NCBI RefSeq assembly: GCF_900156285.1
Contig: NZ_FTNC01000004.1
Span: forward strand, 62,001 to 126,000
Source of the DNA: Halanaerobium kushneri
GTDB taxonomy: Bacteria > Bacillota > Halanaerobiia > Halanaerobiales > Halanaerobiaceae
DNA length: 64,000 nucleotides
Direction: 5' to 3'
Below the pieces are notes generated by a model, which saw only the letters and a list, made by a program, of their open reading frames with translations, had not been told where the DNA came from and did no database searches. The first letter of the stretch is position 1; each line of letters starts with the position of its first letter. Below are positions 1-9,526 of this stretch, in pieces. The translations under genes and the position numbers were made by a program.

Positions 1-1
1 T

Positions 2-1363
2 ATCATTCTTTTAATCTTTTTTGAACGAAAGGATCCGACTGCAACCTGGGCCTGGCTTTTAATTCTAACTCTAATTCCAGTTTTAGGTTTTATTCTTTAT
101 CTTTTTTTAGGTCTAACACCCAAAAAAAGAAAGGTTTTTCAGCGGAAACAGGAAGACGAATTAAAAAAATATGACCGGCAATTGATTACTGCAGAATTAA
201 AAAGAAGAATAAATCATTTTAAACATCTGGAACAGAGTATAATTCGGCTTGCATTTGAAAATGATCTTCCTGCAGGTATAGGTTGTAATCAGCTCGATAT
301 TTATACCAGTGGTCGGGAAAAGTTTGATGATCTATTTGAAGATATAAAAAATGCTAAAGAATTTGTACATGCTAATTATTATATAATTAACAATGATCAG
401 CTGGGAAATCAATTTATGCAGCTTTTAACAAAAAAGGCAGCAGAAGGTGTGGAGGTTAGATTACTTTATGATCGAATGGGATGCAGGAATCTTTCGCGTT
501 ATGCAATTTTCGAACTGGAAGATGCTGGTGGAGAGGTAGTTTCTTTTGCTCCCTTTGTACTTGATATGAACTATCGTAATCATCGCAAAAATGTAGTTAT
601 TGATGGTCAGATCGGCTATCTTGGAGGAATCAATATTGGAGACGAATATCTGGGTGAGAGCCGTAAATTTGGTGACTGGCGTGATACACATCTCCGTTTA
701 AAAGGAGAGAGTGTCGACAGCCTTCAATATCGATTCCTTTTGGACTGGGATTTTGCTACCGGACATGATCTGCTTGGAGAACGCAAATACTTTCCTGACA
801 AAGAATTTAAGGGGGATGTATCAGTCCAGATTGTCAGCAGTGGACCTGACTCTAAAGAAGCAGAGATTAAATCATTATTTCTGAAAATGATTTATGAGGC
901 GGAAAAGTCAATTTATATTCAAACACCTTATTTTATTCCAGATCAATCTGTGCTGGAGGCTTTAAAACTTGCTGCTCGCTCTGGTGTTGATGTTAAAATT
1001 ATGATTCCTTATCGAGGAGATCATCCTTTTGTCTATTCAGCTAATAATTCATTTGTAGGTGAGCTGCTGGATGTTGGAGCCCGCTGTTACCATTATACAG
1101 AGGGGTTTCTGCACAGCAAGACGATCTGTATTGATAGTCGGGTGCTTTCCATCGGAACCACCAATATGGATGTCCGTAGTTTTAAGCTTAATTTTGAAAT
1201 CAATGCTTTTATTTATGACCCTGACGTTGCCAAGCAGCATGATCAAATTTTTATGGATGATTTAGAAAAATCAGAAGAAATAACAAGAGAAGTATATGAA
1301 AACAGAGGCTGGACAATGAAACTGAGGGAATCTGTTTCCAGGCTTTTATCTCCAATTTTATAA
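2..1363 (+). CDS. cls: Cardiolipin synthase, 5'-truncated by window edge
   Basis: Phospholipase-D-type cardiolipin synthase, which condenses phosphatidylglycerol molecules to cardiolipin at the inner membrane. The reading frame is open from base 2, so the gene starts before the window; about 453 residues are visible and probably only the first transmembrane helix is missing. The visible N-terminus carries an ERKDPTATWAWLL stretch running into a hydrophobic helix, which is the usual PLDc_N membrane anchor. Two HKD catalytic motifs follow: HRKNVVID (bases 581-604) and HSKTICID (bases 1112-1135), each followed by a GG/GT-N-D type continuation as in the family. An internal TTG at 182 could be mistaken for a start, but the upstream codons clearly belong to the protein. 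Confidence in the family is high. Confidence 0.95.
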   Translation: MILLIFFERKDPTATWAWLLILTLIPVLGFILYLFLGLTPKKRKVFQRKQEDELKKYDRQLITAELKRRINHFKHLEQSIIRLAFENDLPAGIGCNQLDIYTSGREKFDDLFEDIKNAKEFVHANYYIINNDQLGNQFMQLLTKKAAEGVEVRLLYDRMGCRNLSRYAIFELEDAGGEVVSFAPFVLDMNYRNHRKNVVIDGQIGYLGGINIGDEYLGESRKFGDWRDTHLRLKGESVDSLQYRFLLDWDFATGHDLLGERKYFPDKEFKGDVSVQIVSSGPDSKEAEIKSLFLKMIYEAEKSIYIQTPYFIPDQSVLEALKLAARSGVDVKIMIPYRGDHPFVYSANNSFVGELLDVGARCYHYTEGFLHSKTICIDSRVLSIGTTNMDVRSFKLNFEINAFIYDPDVAKQHDQIFMDDLEKSEEITREVYENRGWTMKLRESVSRLLSPIL

Positions 1364-1446
1364 TCTGCAGCCACCGGGCATGCAACCAATTTTTTTCCGA
1401 TAAATAGAAGCATTTGTGGATTTTTTAACTTTTAAAAGGTTTCTTT

Positions 1447-1475
1447 TTGCAGGAATATGAAAGATTTTGTAGAAT
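1447..1475 (+). promoter_or_regulatory. Sigma-A-like promoter of the mpsC-kaiC-GGDEF operon
   Basis: TTGCAG at 1447-1452 and TAGAAT at 1470-1475 with a 17-base spacer. It lies in the gap after cls and would start a transcript near 1482, giving a leader of about 190 bases before the first gene. Match by eye only. Confidence 0.5.
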
Positions 1476-1619
1476 AATATCTAATAACAACAATAATTAT
1501 GGGCTGGGATGAATGAGATTTGAAAAATTGATTTTTGACCAGTAATACTGAATTTAGGAAGAGAAATGGGCTTAGGCCTGTTTTAAGCCTGAACCAACAC
1601 TATTGAGTGTTGGTTTTTT
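1476..1619 (+). promoter_or_regulatory. Structured leader ending in an intrinsic terminator (attenuator)
   Basis: Between the predicted promoter and the MpsC-like gene lie two hairpins. One pairs GGCTTA (1569-1574) with TAAGCC (1584-1589). The second pairs ACCAACACT (1593-1601) with AGTGTTGGT (1606-1614) and is followed by a T run to 1619, a textbook intrinsic terminator. A terminator inside the leader of its own operon suggests attenuation. The upstream part does not match any riboswitch I recognise; it lacks the GCAAAG core of c-di-GMP-I and the AACCGA core of c-di-GMP-II. Alternatively the terminator ends a transcript from upstream. Confidence 0.55.
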
Positions 1620-1675
1620 CTATTTATTTACATTTTTTTCTATTAAACATACTAAATTGGGGGAGCTGGACATTA

Positions 1676-2017
1676 GTGAACAAATATGCAGCATTGAATC
1701 ATGAATTAAGCAAGCTATACAAAAACATATCTGGAAAGGGGCCTAAATATTTAAAAACAGATGCGGTTGAAAATATATTAATCATAAAAATTAACTGGTA
1801 TCCAGAAAAAATATTTAGTAATTTTACAACAAGTGATGGCCAAACTATCATTAAAAAAACATATAAACACATTTTTAGTAAATGGGGAGAAGAAGCAAAA
1901 GAAATTATTGAAGATGTTTTAAATTATAAAGTAACTGATTTTTATTATGATGAAAATATGGCGTTATCAGAAAACGAGAAAATTATAATTTTCTTATTAG
2001 ATAAGATAATAGAATAA
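1676..2017 (+). CDS. MpsC/DUF2294 family protein
   Basis: Small soluble protein of 113 residues. The N-terminal pattern ALNHELSKLYKNISGKGPK is the DUF2294 signature (helix followed by GKGPK), a family now called MpsC after its link to Na+-dependent membrane-potential-generating systems; its biochemical role is poorly known. I chose GTG at 1676 because GGGGGAG lies at 1659-1665 and because a longer in-frame start at 1607 would fall inside a terminator hairpin. The gene lies 31 bases before the KaiC-like gene and is almost surely in the same operon. Family assignment is from motif recognition, and the role in this operon is unknown. Confidence 0.65.
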   Translation: MNKYAALNHELSKLYKNISGKGPKYLKTDAVENILIIKINWYPEKIFSNFTTSDGQTIIKKTYKHIFSKWGEEAKEIIEDVLNYKVTDFYYDENMALSENEKIIIFLLDKIIE

Positions 2018-2048
2018 ATAACTTTATCTAGTCAGAAAGGAGTAGCTG

Positions 2049-3539
2049 ATGAATAGAGGTAAACGTTTACTTACAGGTGTAGAAGGATTAGATTTAATTT
2101 TAAATGGTGGCTTAATAGCAAACAAAACATATCTATTGCGGGGTGGTCCGGGGACGGGAAAGACAACTCTTGGTATTCATTATCTGGTTGAAGGGGTTAA
2201 AAATGGCGAAAAATCAGCTTTAATTACTTTGACAGAGGACCAAAACAAATTAATTGATGATTTTAAAAGTAGAAATTTTAGTTTAGACAGGATAAGTTTT
2301 ATTGACTTGAGTCCTTCTTCTAATTTGATTGAGAATAGTAAAAGTTATAATGTTTTTCCCGTGGAAGAAGTTGAAAAGAAACCTTTAATTAATCAGATAA
2401 TTACCAGTTTAAATGAAATTAATGCAGATAGAGTTTATTTTGATGGTTTAAAACAGCTCAGATTTTTATCTAAAAATGAATATGAGTTTAGAAAATATAT
2501 GTTATCAATGCTTCAGTTTGCTGCAGATAATAAAATAACCTTACTTGTATCTTCGGAAGCCAGCAAAAATGAGCCTGATGACGACCTGCAATTTTTATCT
2601 GATGGTGTTCTGAACTTAAATTTTGCTGATAAAAATAGGAGATATATTAATATTAGTAAATTTAGAGGCTCAGATTTTATTAAGGGCCAACATTCTTTTA
2701 AGATTAAAAAGAAGGGGCTAGAAGTTTACCCCAAATTAAGGCTGCAGAAAAACAAGACTGATTATCCAGGCGAAATTATTTCTTCTGGAATCTCGGAAGT
2801 AGATCAATTGCTTCATGGTGGTATAGAAAGTGGAACTACGACTGTAATATCAGGGGCCAGCGGGGTAGGGAAAACTACCTTTGGTGTTCAGTTTATGCAG
2901 TCAGCTGCCAAAACAGGGAAAAGATCAGTAATTTATACATTTGAAGAAGATGACAGAACACTTCTCAAAAGATCTGAATCTGTCAGTATTGAATTAGATA
3001 ATTTGATAAGTAATAATAAACTGGAAATTATAAAAGTAGACCCCTTAGAATATACTCCGGGGGAATTTACTCAGTTTTTAATTAAAGAAGCAGAGGAAAA
3101 TAATACCCGGAACATTATGCTGGATAGTGTTTCAGGATATAAGCTGTCTTTTGCCAGTTCTTCAGCAGGCAAAAATGAACTGATAAGAAACTTACACTCT
3201 CTAACTAATTATTTAAATAATATTGGAATTACTGTTCTGTTAATTAACGAAATAGCTAATATCACAGGTGATTTTAAGGTGACAGAGCTTGGTATCAGTT
3301 ATTTAGCAGATAATATAATGTTCTTGCGTTATTTAGAATTTAATGGTGAGTTAAAAAAAGCAATTGGGGTTTTAAAAAAGCGATTAAGTGACTTTGAAAA
3401 ACAGCTGCGCGAATTTCAGATCTGCAGCCAGGGAATCAAAGTTGGGAAACCGTTAACTGAGCTGCGGGGAATTTTAACTGGAAACCCTGAATTTATCAAT
3501 AAAGAGCTTAAGGAAAGTTCAAAAAATGGACTTAAATAA
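2049..3539 (+). CDS. KaiC-like double RecA-domain ATPase
   Basis: A 496-residue protein with two tandem KaiC/RadA-type RecA domains, close to the 519 residues of cyanobacterial KaiC. Each has a Walker A motif: GGPGTGKTT near residue 33 and GASGVGKTT near residue 274. The second domain keeps the paired acidic residues after beta-2 (TFEEDD), the catalytic Glu-Glu of the KaiC superfamily; the first has TLTEDQ, with only one Glu at that spot. Bacterial KaiC homologues outside cyanobacteria are commonly tied to signalling proteins rather than clocks. Here the last 14 bases overlap the start of a receiver-PAS-GGDEF-HD-GYP gene, implying translational coupling and a shared job. No kaiA or kaiB gene is visible. 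The ATPase fold is certain; kinase or clock function is not. Confidence 0.88.
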   Translation: MNRGKRLLTGVEGLDLILNGGLIANKTYLLRGGPGTGKTTLGIHYLVEGVKNGEKSALITLTEDQNKLIDDFKSRNFSLDRISFIDLSPSSNLIENSKSYNVFPVEEVEKKPLINQIITSLNEINADRVYFDGLKQLRFLSKNEYEFRKYMLSMLQFAADNKITLLVSSEASKNEPDDDLQFLSDGVLNLNFADKNRRYINISKFRGSDFIKGQHSFKIKKKGLEVYPKLRLQKNKTDYPGEIISSGISEVDQLLHGGIESGTTTVISGASGVGKTTFGVQFMQSAAKTGKRSVIYTFEEDDRTLLKRSESVSIELDNLISNNKLEIIKVDPLEYTPGEFTQFLIKEAEENNTRNIMLDSVSGYKLSFASSSAGKNELIRNLHSLTNYLNNIGITVLLINEIANITGDFKVTELGISYLADNIMFLRYLEFNGELKKAIGVLKKRLSDFEKQLREFQICSQGIKVGKPLTELRGILTGNPEFINKELKESSKNGLK

Positions 3540-5322
3540 TCCTGGAGAACTAAATAAGATGTTTAAGAAATTTAAATTTAATAGAGTAAATAAAATACTG
3601 ATTCTAAATAATAATAAGCAAAATATTATACTGCTAAAAAAATTTTTAAAAAAAGATTATCAGATTGAGATTTTTAATGATAAAGAACAGTTATTTTCTG
3701 AAGCTGGGGATTTGATCATTATAGATGAATATTATTATCAAAAGTTTAAAGATAAGCTGAGGGAATTAAAAGAAAGAAAAAACCCTATATTCTTACCCGT
3801 AATTCTATTGTCTAACTCAATCAGAAACGAATTTTATTTTGAGAGTTCTGCTGATATATTTGATGATATTTTTGTACTGCCAATAAAAAAACAAATAATG
3901 AAATATCGAATAGATAATTTGTTAAAAATAAGGCACTTATCTTTGAAATCTGAATATAGATATTACGAACTTGCTGAAAAATCCCCTATCGGGATTTTTA
4001 TTTTAAATCAGGGTAAAATAATTTATGCCAATCCAGCTTTTCTAAAGATACTAAAAATTGAATATGAGCAGCTTACCGGTAAAAATCTGATTTCTTTTAT
4101 TCATAAAGAAGATAAAACACGAATTAAAAAAATGTTCAGAGAAAATAAGAATAGAGAGATTAAAAATGAAGAAGTTAGAGTTATGGATAATCACAATCAA
4201 ATTAAATGGCTCAGCTTAAACTGCAGCCAGGTGAATTTTAATAATAAATTTTCGGTACTGATAACAGCCCAAAATATTACTGATAAAAAGCAAAATCAAA
4301 ACAAAATAAAGTTTTTAAACTACCATGATAAGCTGACCGGATTATATAACCGGAATTATTTAGAGGAAGAGATAAAAAGATTGAATACTATTCGCCAGCT
4401 CCCTATTTCAGTGATTATGGGGGATGTTAATGGATTAAAATTAGTTAATGATGCTTTTGGACATCAAAAAGGTAATCAGCTTTTAAAATCAATTGCTGGA
4501 GTTTTTAAAAGTGCCTGTCGCTCCGAAGATATAATTGCCAGATGGGGTGGAGACGAATTTGTTATCTTATTACCCAGGACTTCGATTGGAGACGCCAGAA
4601 AAGTTTCGAACCGGATAAGAAAACTTTGTGCTGAAGCAGATAAAAATCCAATTAAATTGAGTATAGCACTTGGTGTTGCTCAGATAATAGATGAAGATCA
4701 GTCTTATGAAGAAGTCTTTAAAAAAGCTGAAGATAGGATGTATAGAAATAAAATTGCTGGCAGTGAAAGCACAAGCAATTCGATTATTTTGTCGCTGGAG
4801 AATACACTGCTGGAAAAGAGTCATGAAACAAAAGACCATGCAGAACGAATGAATAAATTAGTAATTAGATTTGCTGAGGAATTAGATCTTTCGACAAGCC
4901 AAATTGATAATCTAAAGTTATTAAGCAGATTACATGATATAGGTAAAGTGTCTATTCCTGAAAAAATTTTAAAAAAACCAGATAAATTAACTGAGCAAGA
5001 ATTTAAAACTATTAAAAACCATCCGGAAAGTGGATACAGAATCGTTAAATCGATTCCGGAACTTGCATCTGTAGCCGAAGGGGTATTGTCGCATCATGAG
5101 CGCTGGGATGGCAAAGGTTACCCTCAGGGTTTAGCAGGAGAGGCTATTCCTTATACAGCAAGGATTATAGCAATTATAGATAGTTTCGATGTAATGACAA
5201 ATCAGAGATCATATAAGTCTGCTGTATCTCAAAAGGAAGCTCTCTTTGAAATCGAAAGGTGCTCAGGTAGTCAGTTTGATCCCTATCTGGCAGAGAAATT
5301 TATAGAAATGATTCAAAAATAG
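3526..5322 (+). CDS. Receiver-like/PAS/GGDEF/HD-GYP bifunctional c-di-GMP protein
   Basis: A 598-residue soluble protein. Residues 20-130 resemble a degenerate response-regulator receiver (IIIDE at the phospho-acceptor strand, late conserved K in LPIKKQ). Residues 145-250 are a PAS domain. A diguanylate cyclase domain follows with an intact GGDEF at 341-345 and the inhibitory RxxD (RSED) five residues before it. The C-terminal HD-GYP phosphodiesterase domain has HD at 470-471, HHERWDGKGYP with GYP at 531-533, and the later D-SFDVMT strand. It could therefore both make and break c-di-GMP; which activity dominates cannot be told from sequence. The start overlaps the KaiC-like gene by 14 bases, so the ATPase is likely its partner or regulator. 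Confidence 0.92.
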   Translation: MDLNNPGELNKMFKKFKFNRVNKILILNNNKQNIILLKKFLKKDYQIEIFNDKEQLFSEAGDLIIIDEYYYQKFKDKLRELKERKNPIFLPVILLSNSIRNEFYFESSADIFDDIFVLPIKKQIMKYRIDNLLKIRHLSLKSEYRYYELAEKSPIGIFILNQGKIIYANPAFLKILKIEYEQLTGKNLISFIHKEDKTRIKKMFRENKNREIKNEEVRVMDNHNQIKWLSLNCSQVNFNNKFSVLITAQNITDKKQNQNKIKFLNYHDKLTGLYNRNYLEEEIKRLNTIRQLPISVIMGDVNGLKLVNDAFGHQKGNQLLKSIAGVFKSACRSEDIIARWGGDEFVILLPRTSIGDARKVSNRIRKLCAEADKNPIKLSIALGVAQIIDEDQSYEEVFKKAEDRMYRNKIAGSESTSNSIILSLENTLLEKSHETKDHAERMNKLVIRFAEELDLSTSQIDNLKLLSRLHDIGKVSIPEKILKKPDKLTEQEFKTIKNHPESGYRIVKSIPELASVAEGVLSHHERWDGKGYPQGLAGEAIPYTARIIAIIDSFDVMTNQRSYKSAVSQKEALFEIERCSGSQFDPYLAEKFIEMIQK

Positions 5323-5341
5323 ATAAAATTGGGGGAATTCG

Positions 5342-7285
5342 ATGTTTTTCAAAAAAAGTTTTAAACTTAAATTAATGCTGGTTGTTTTTATTTTAATGCT
5401 TATACCGCTGGGAATATATACTTATGTTACACTCAGCAATAGTGTTAAAAACCAGACTGAGGCAGCTTTTAAAAGCAATCTAGAACTTGCACTTGGTTTT
5501 AAAAGTGAAATAGATAGAATCCTGGATTATGCAGAAGAACCGGTTGATATAGCTGCCAGGACTCAGATTTTAAGTTCTATGCAGACTGAAGAAATGCGAA
5601 ATCTACTCTTAAAAACTGTTGAGTATAACAGTTATATTGATGGGATAGCAGTTTATAACAGTGGTAACGAAGAAATTTTTAGTGAAAATATTAAGGTGAA
5701 AAACGAAAATGATTTGATGGCCCAGGGAAAAGATTATTCAGATATTTTTATTAATGACCGCGGTGAAGCCGAGTTAATTTATCGAGTTCCAGTTAGAAGT
5801 GATGGCGAAAATTCAGGCATGATTTATGCTCAGATAAATTTAAGTGTTTTAAGCAGGATTTCTGATGATTCTAATCTGGGTGAAAACAGTTTTGCTTTTG
5901 TAGTTAATGATCAGGGGCAGGTGATTGGTCATCCAGATTCTGAGCTGGTTCAAAACAAAGAAAATTTGAGTAATATTTCTGTAGTTGCTGAGGTAATAAA
6001 TGGAACCCAGGGAAGTGGAGAATATACATATCAGGGAGAAGACAAGTTTGCCTCTTTTACTCCAGTAGAAAGAACTGGATGGGGAGTTATTGTCCAGCTG
6101 CCTAGGGATCAGGTATTTACAGGTTTGATTGATCAGCTGATAGCAAGTTCGACTGTAATTATTATTTCGCTGGTGATAGCCTTGATTATTACTTATTTTG
6201 CTGCTGGTTATGTAACAAAGCCAATTTTAAATGCAGTTAACTTTGCTAAAAAAATTGCTGCTGGTAAATTAAATATTGAACAGCTACAGGTAAAATCTGC
6301 AGATGAAATTGGTGATTTAAGCAGAGCTCTTAATCTGATGCAGGACAATTTAAGGTCTACAATGACTGAAATTGATAGAATGTCACAGGATATCGCTTCT
6401 TCCAGTCAGGAACTTTCGGCTGCGGGAACCCAGCTCAGCCGTTCCGCTGAAGATGTTGGCTCCTCAGTGCAGAATCTGGCCTCTGGTGCTGAAGAACAGA
6501 CAGCTCAAATTACTGATATGAACCATAATATGGGAGAATTAAATGATCAAATAGAAGATGTGGAAAGTGCCGCATTTGAGATGGATCAGGCTTCAAAAAT
6601 TGTGGTTGAAAATATAGAACAGGGAAATAAAAAAGTTAACCTGACAATTACCAGAGTTAATGAAGTAAAGAGGGATTCTAATGAGGTGGCCAGCACAATT
6701 TCGGCTTTAGACAGACTATCAAAGCAGATTGGTGAGATTGTAGAGTTTATCGGAAATATTTCAGATCAAACAAATCTACTGGCGCTTAATGCAGCCATTG
6801 AGGCTGCTCGCGCGGGAGAAGCTGGCAGAGGTTTTTCTGTGGTGGCTGATGAAATAAGAGAGCTTGCTGAAGAGTCTTCCGGGGCTACAGAGAGAATAAC
6901 TAAAATTATTAATGAAATTCAGTCTGAAGTGGAAAAAGCAGTTTCTAGAATGGAAGAAAATGCGGAAACTGTAGAAGAAAGTGTTGATGCAATCAATAGT
7001 ACTGAGGAAGTATTTGATCAAATAGAAGCAGCATCAGATCAATTTAGAACAATAGTTAAAAGGCTTAAAAGTAATGCTCAAAAAATGGCAGATAATAGTG
7101 AGTATCTAGAAAATTCAATGAGCGAGGTTGCTTCTGTAAGTGAAGAATTTGCTGCCAGCAGTCAGCAGGTTGCAGCAACAGGAGAAGAACAGCTAGCAGC
7201 TACTGAGGAAGTATCAAGCAGTGCAGAAAGGCTGGCTAAAATTGCTGAAAAACTGGAGGCTGATCTGGATCAGTTTGAGTTATAA
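5342..7285 (+). CDS. Methyl-accepting chemotaxis protein with Cache-type sensor
   Basis: A 647-residue transmembrane chemoreceptor. A first membrane helix lies near residues 9-29, then an extracellular Cache-like sensor (residues about 35-265, with the GHPDSELV motif typical of the membrane-proximal Cache half), a second helix near 273-294, a HAMP linker and a long helical signalling hairpin. The hairpin tip ([20 protein letters not shown], near residue 480) is the invariant CheA/CheW contact region, and the C-terminus ends DQFEL. It lies 19 bases behind the GGDEF/HD-GYP gene with an excellent GGGGG ribosome site, so it probably ends the kaiC operon. It is followed by a terminator. Ligand unknown. 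Confidence 0.95.
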   Translation: MFFKKSFKLKLMLVVFILMLIPLGIYTYVTLSNSVKNQTEAAFKSNLELALGFKSEIDRILDYAEEPVDIAARTQILSSMQTEEMRNLLLKTVEYNSYIDGIAVYNSGNEEIFSENIKVKNENDLMAQGKDYSDIFINDRGEAELIYRVPVRSDGENSGMIYAQINLSVLSRISDDSNLGENSFAFVVNDQGQVIGHPDSELVQNKENLSNISVVAEVINGTQGSGEYTYQGEDKFASFTPVERTGWGVIVQLPRDQVFTGLIDQLIASSTVIIISLVIALIITYFAAGYVTKPILNAVNFAKKIAAGKLNIEQLQVKSADEIGDLSRALNLMQDNLRSTMTEIDRMSQDIASSSQELSAAGTQLSRSAEDVGSSVQNLASGAEEQTAQITDMNHNMGELNDQIEDVESAAFEMDQASKIVVENIEQGNKKVNLTITRVNEVKRDSNEVASTISALDRLSKQIGEIVEFIGNISDQTNLLALNAAIEAARAGEAGRGFSVVADEIRELAEESSGATERITKIINEIQSEVEKAVSRMEENAETVEESVDAINSTEEVFDQIEAASDQFRTIVKRLKSNAQKMADNSEYLENSMSEVASVSEEFAASSQQVAATGEEQLAATEEVSSSAERLAKIAEKLEADLDQFEL

Positions 7286-7370
7286 AATTATTATTTATCC
7301 GGACAGAAAACAGGACTTTTTCGGCTGCTGAGAGATATACTTTGATTTTAACTTAAAACTTGATATATTT

Positions 7371-7397
7371 AACCGTCCTTTTCTGGGGCGGTTTTTC
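7371..7397 (+). terminator. Intrinsic terminator after chemoreceptor gene
   Basis: AACCGTCC pairs with GGGGCGGTT around a short TTTTCT loop and is followed by a T run. It closes the operon that begins with the MpsC-like gene. Confidence 0.75.
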
Positions 7398-7523
7398 TTT
7401 ATTAAAAATTACGGTTAAGACTAAAAAATTACAAATTAAAGAAATAAATACAGGAATTTAAAGGTCTATGAAGAATGAATATTATAAGTATTATCATTAA
7501 AATGATATTTCAGGGGTGAGTTT

Positions 7524-9143
7524 ATGGATTCCATTATTAAATTTGAAAAAGATATAATAAATAGTTTATCTATAGGAATTATAGTAGCCAGTCAACAGGG
7601 AAAAATTATTTTTATTAATAAAGCTATTAGAGAGATGACCGGTTATAAAAGAACTGAGATCAAAACAATGGATGATTGGTATAAAAAAGCTTGTCCCGAT
7701 CCAGAATATAGAAAGAAAGTAAAAGATTATTTTCAATATGATTCAGCAGATAATACCAGCGACAGAACATATAAGATAATAACTGCTGCTGGTGATCATA
7801 AATATTTTAATTTTCGTTATTCAAAATTAGAAAATGAAAAAATGCTTTTTGAGATTATAGATATTTCTCATCGAATAGTACAAAAAAGAAAGTTAGAAAA
7901 CCAAAAATTAATTTTCGAAAATCTATTTACTAATTCACTTGAAGGAATTGTTTTATTAGATCAGAATCTAAAAGTACTTAATGCCAATAAAAAATTTGAA
8001 GAAATATTTGAAGTATCTAAGCCTGATATTCTTAATAAAAATATAAATAAAGTTGCTGTACCAAACATAGATGCGAATGTTTTAAAGCAAGCACAAGAAA
8101 AATTTAAGCATAACCAGGAGTGGGAAAGAGAAATTTCTTATACTGTTAATAATAAGATTAAATATTGTAATGTCCACGTTTTTGCGGTTGAAAATAAGAA
8201 GCATGGTGAGTTAATTTATGTCGCCCTGGATAATATAACAGAAAATAAAAAGAGAGAATTTGAGTTAAAGGAAGTTAAAGAAAGATTAGAGCTGGCTGTT
8301 GAGGGAGCCAATATCGGTGTCTGGGACTGGAATGTAGAAGAAGAATATATTCATTTCAATAAAAGCTGGGCTCAGATGCTGGGATATGAATATTCTAATC
8401 TGGGTAATGATCTTGATACCTGGTTGAAATTAGTCCACCCTGATGACAGGGACCAGGCTTTAAAAGACATAAGAGTTCATCTAAATGGTCAAAGCGAAGA
8501 ATATTTTAATGAACACAGATTAAAAACTAAAAATGGCAACTGGAAGTGGATCAGAGATATCGGGAAAGTAACAGACAGAGATGAAAAAGGAAATGCTGTC
8601 CGAATTGTAGGAATCCATATTGATATAGATCAGGAAAAAAGAGCAGCAGAAGAAATCGAATATCTATCCAATCATGACGAACTGACAGGGCTTTATAATC
8701 GAAGATATTTTAATGAGGAATTAAAAAGACTGCATAATTCCAGGCAGTATCCAATCAGTATAATCATTGGCGATATGAATAAATTAAAAGATATTAATGA
8801 TACTTATGGGCACAGTATGGGAGACAGGTATATTAAGAGAGCTGCTGAAGCTATTAAAAGAACTGTGCGAACCGAGGATGTTGTTGCCAGAATTGGTGGA
8901 GATGAATTTGCAGTCATTTTGCCAGAGACTGATTATTCGAAGGCAGATGATGTAGCAGAAAGAATTTTAGCAAGAATAGAAGAGGGAAATAAAATTGAAG
9001 ATTTACCGGTACCGCTGACTATTGCTCTTGGTTATGAGACTACAGATTGCACCAATCAGAATCACAGCATTAAAAATATTAAGCGATGTTACAATAAAGC
9101 GGATCAGAGGATGTATGAGCAGAAATTTGCTGATAGATGTTGA
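7524..9143 (+). CDS. PAS-PAS-PAS-GGDEF diguanylate cyclase
   Basis: A 539-residue soluble diguanylate cyclase. Three PAS folds stand in a row: residues about 8-115 (INKAIREMTGYKRTEI is the typical PAS core), about 128-245, and about 255-375 (a PAS_3 type with FNKSWAQMLGYE and LVHPDDRD). The catalytic GGDEF is at residues 458-462 and the RxxD product-inhibition site (RTED) precedes it by five residues, so the enzyme should be active and feedback-controlled. It starts after a terminator with a GGGGTGAG ribosome site and looks monocistronic. No membrane helix is present, so the signal is cytoplasmic, perhaps redox, oxygen or a small ligand bound by a PAS domain. Confidence 0.93.
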   Translation: MDSIIKFEKDIINSLSIGIIVASQQGKIIFINKAIREMTGYKRTEIKTMDDWYKKACPDPEYRKKVKDYFQYDSADNTSDRTYKIITAAGDHKYFNFRYSKLENEKMLFEIIDISHRIVQKRKLENQKLIFENLFTNSLEGIVLLDQNLKVLNANKKFEEIFEVSKPDILNKNINKVAVPNIDANVLKQAQEKFKHNQEWEREISYTVNNKIKYCNVHVFAVENKKHGELIYVALDNITENKKREFELKEVKERLELAVEGANIGVWDWNVEEEYIHFNKSWAQMLGYEYSNLGNDLDTWLKLVHPDDRDQALKDIRVHLNGQSEEYFNEHRLKTKNGNWKWIRDIGKVTDRDEKGNAVRIVGIHIDIDQEKRAAEEIEYLSNHDELTGLYNRRYFNEELKRLHNSRQYPISIIIGDMNKLKDINDTYGHSMGDRYIKRAAEAIKRTVRTEDVVARIGGDEFAVILPETDYSKADDVAERILARIEEGNKIEDLPVPLTIALGYETTDCTNQNHSIKNIKRCYNKADQRMYEQKFADRC

Positions 9144-9239
9144 AAATATTTTTGTCGAAAATAGTTACTTTATGACATAAAATAACTATTTAATTTTATA
9201 TATCTATGTTATATAATTAACATAGGCTTGAATTTTAAC

Positions 9240-9326
9240 TAAATATTGGGCAATATTATTGAAAAATAATGGCGCAAAGCTATGGGTCTAAGGAAATTGA
9301 CATCTATGACTGCCAGGTTGCTTTTG
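9240..9326 (+). ncRNA. c-di-GMP-I (GEMM) riboswitch
   Basis: Matches the GEMM-I consensus by eye: GGGCAA at the 5' side of P1, a P2 hairpin (TATTATTGAAAAATAATGG), the invariant core GGCGCAAAGC, then GGGTCTAAGG of the P3 arm and the closing GACTGCCAGGTTGC. It lies in the leader of the chemoreceptor gene at 9527 and is followed by a terminator. This indicates that c-di-GMP level controls how much of this receptor is made. Confidence 0.9.
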
Positions 9327-9348
9327 ATTTTTAAATATCAGAGTATCA

Positions 9349-9390
9349 AATAAATACTGGGCAATAAGTCTTTGGTATTTATTTTTTTAT
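9349..9390 (+). terminator. Riboswitch expression-platform terminator
   Basis: AATAAATAC (9349-9357) pairs perfectly with GTATTTATT (9375-9383), which runs into seven T residues. A competing small hairpin (TTTGAT with ATCAAA, ending at 9350) sits between aptamer and terminator and may be the antiterminator. The sign of control (ON or OFF) cannot be fixed by eye. Confidence 0.8.
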
Positions 9391-9526
9391 TTTAAAAGGA
9401 AAATTATTACTTTTATTAATAAAGATTACTGGTTAGTTATAGGTTTTATATAAATTAAAAGTGGAGAGTACAATTTATTAGCCGTATAATTTTATTTAAT
9501 AAAAACATAAAAAGGGAGAGACAAAA

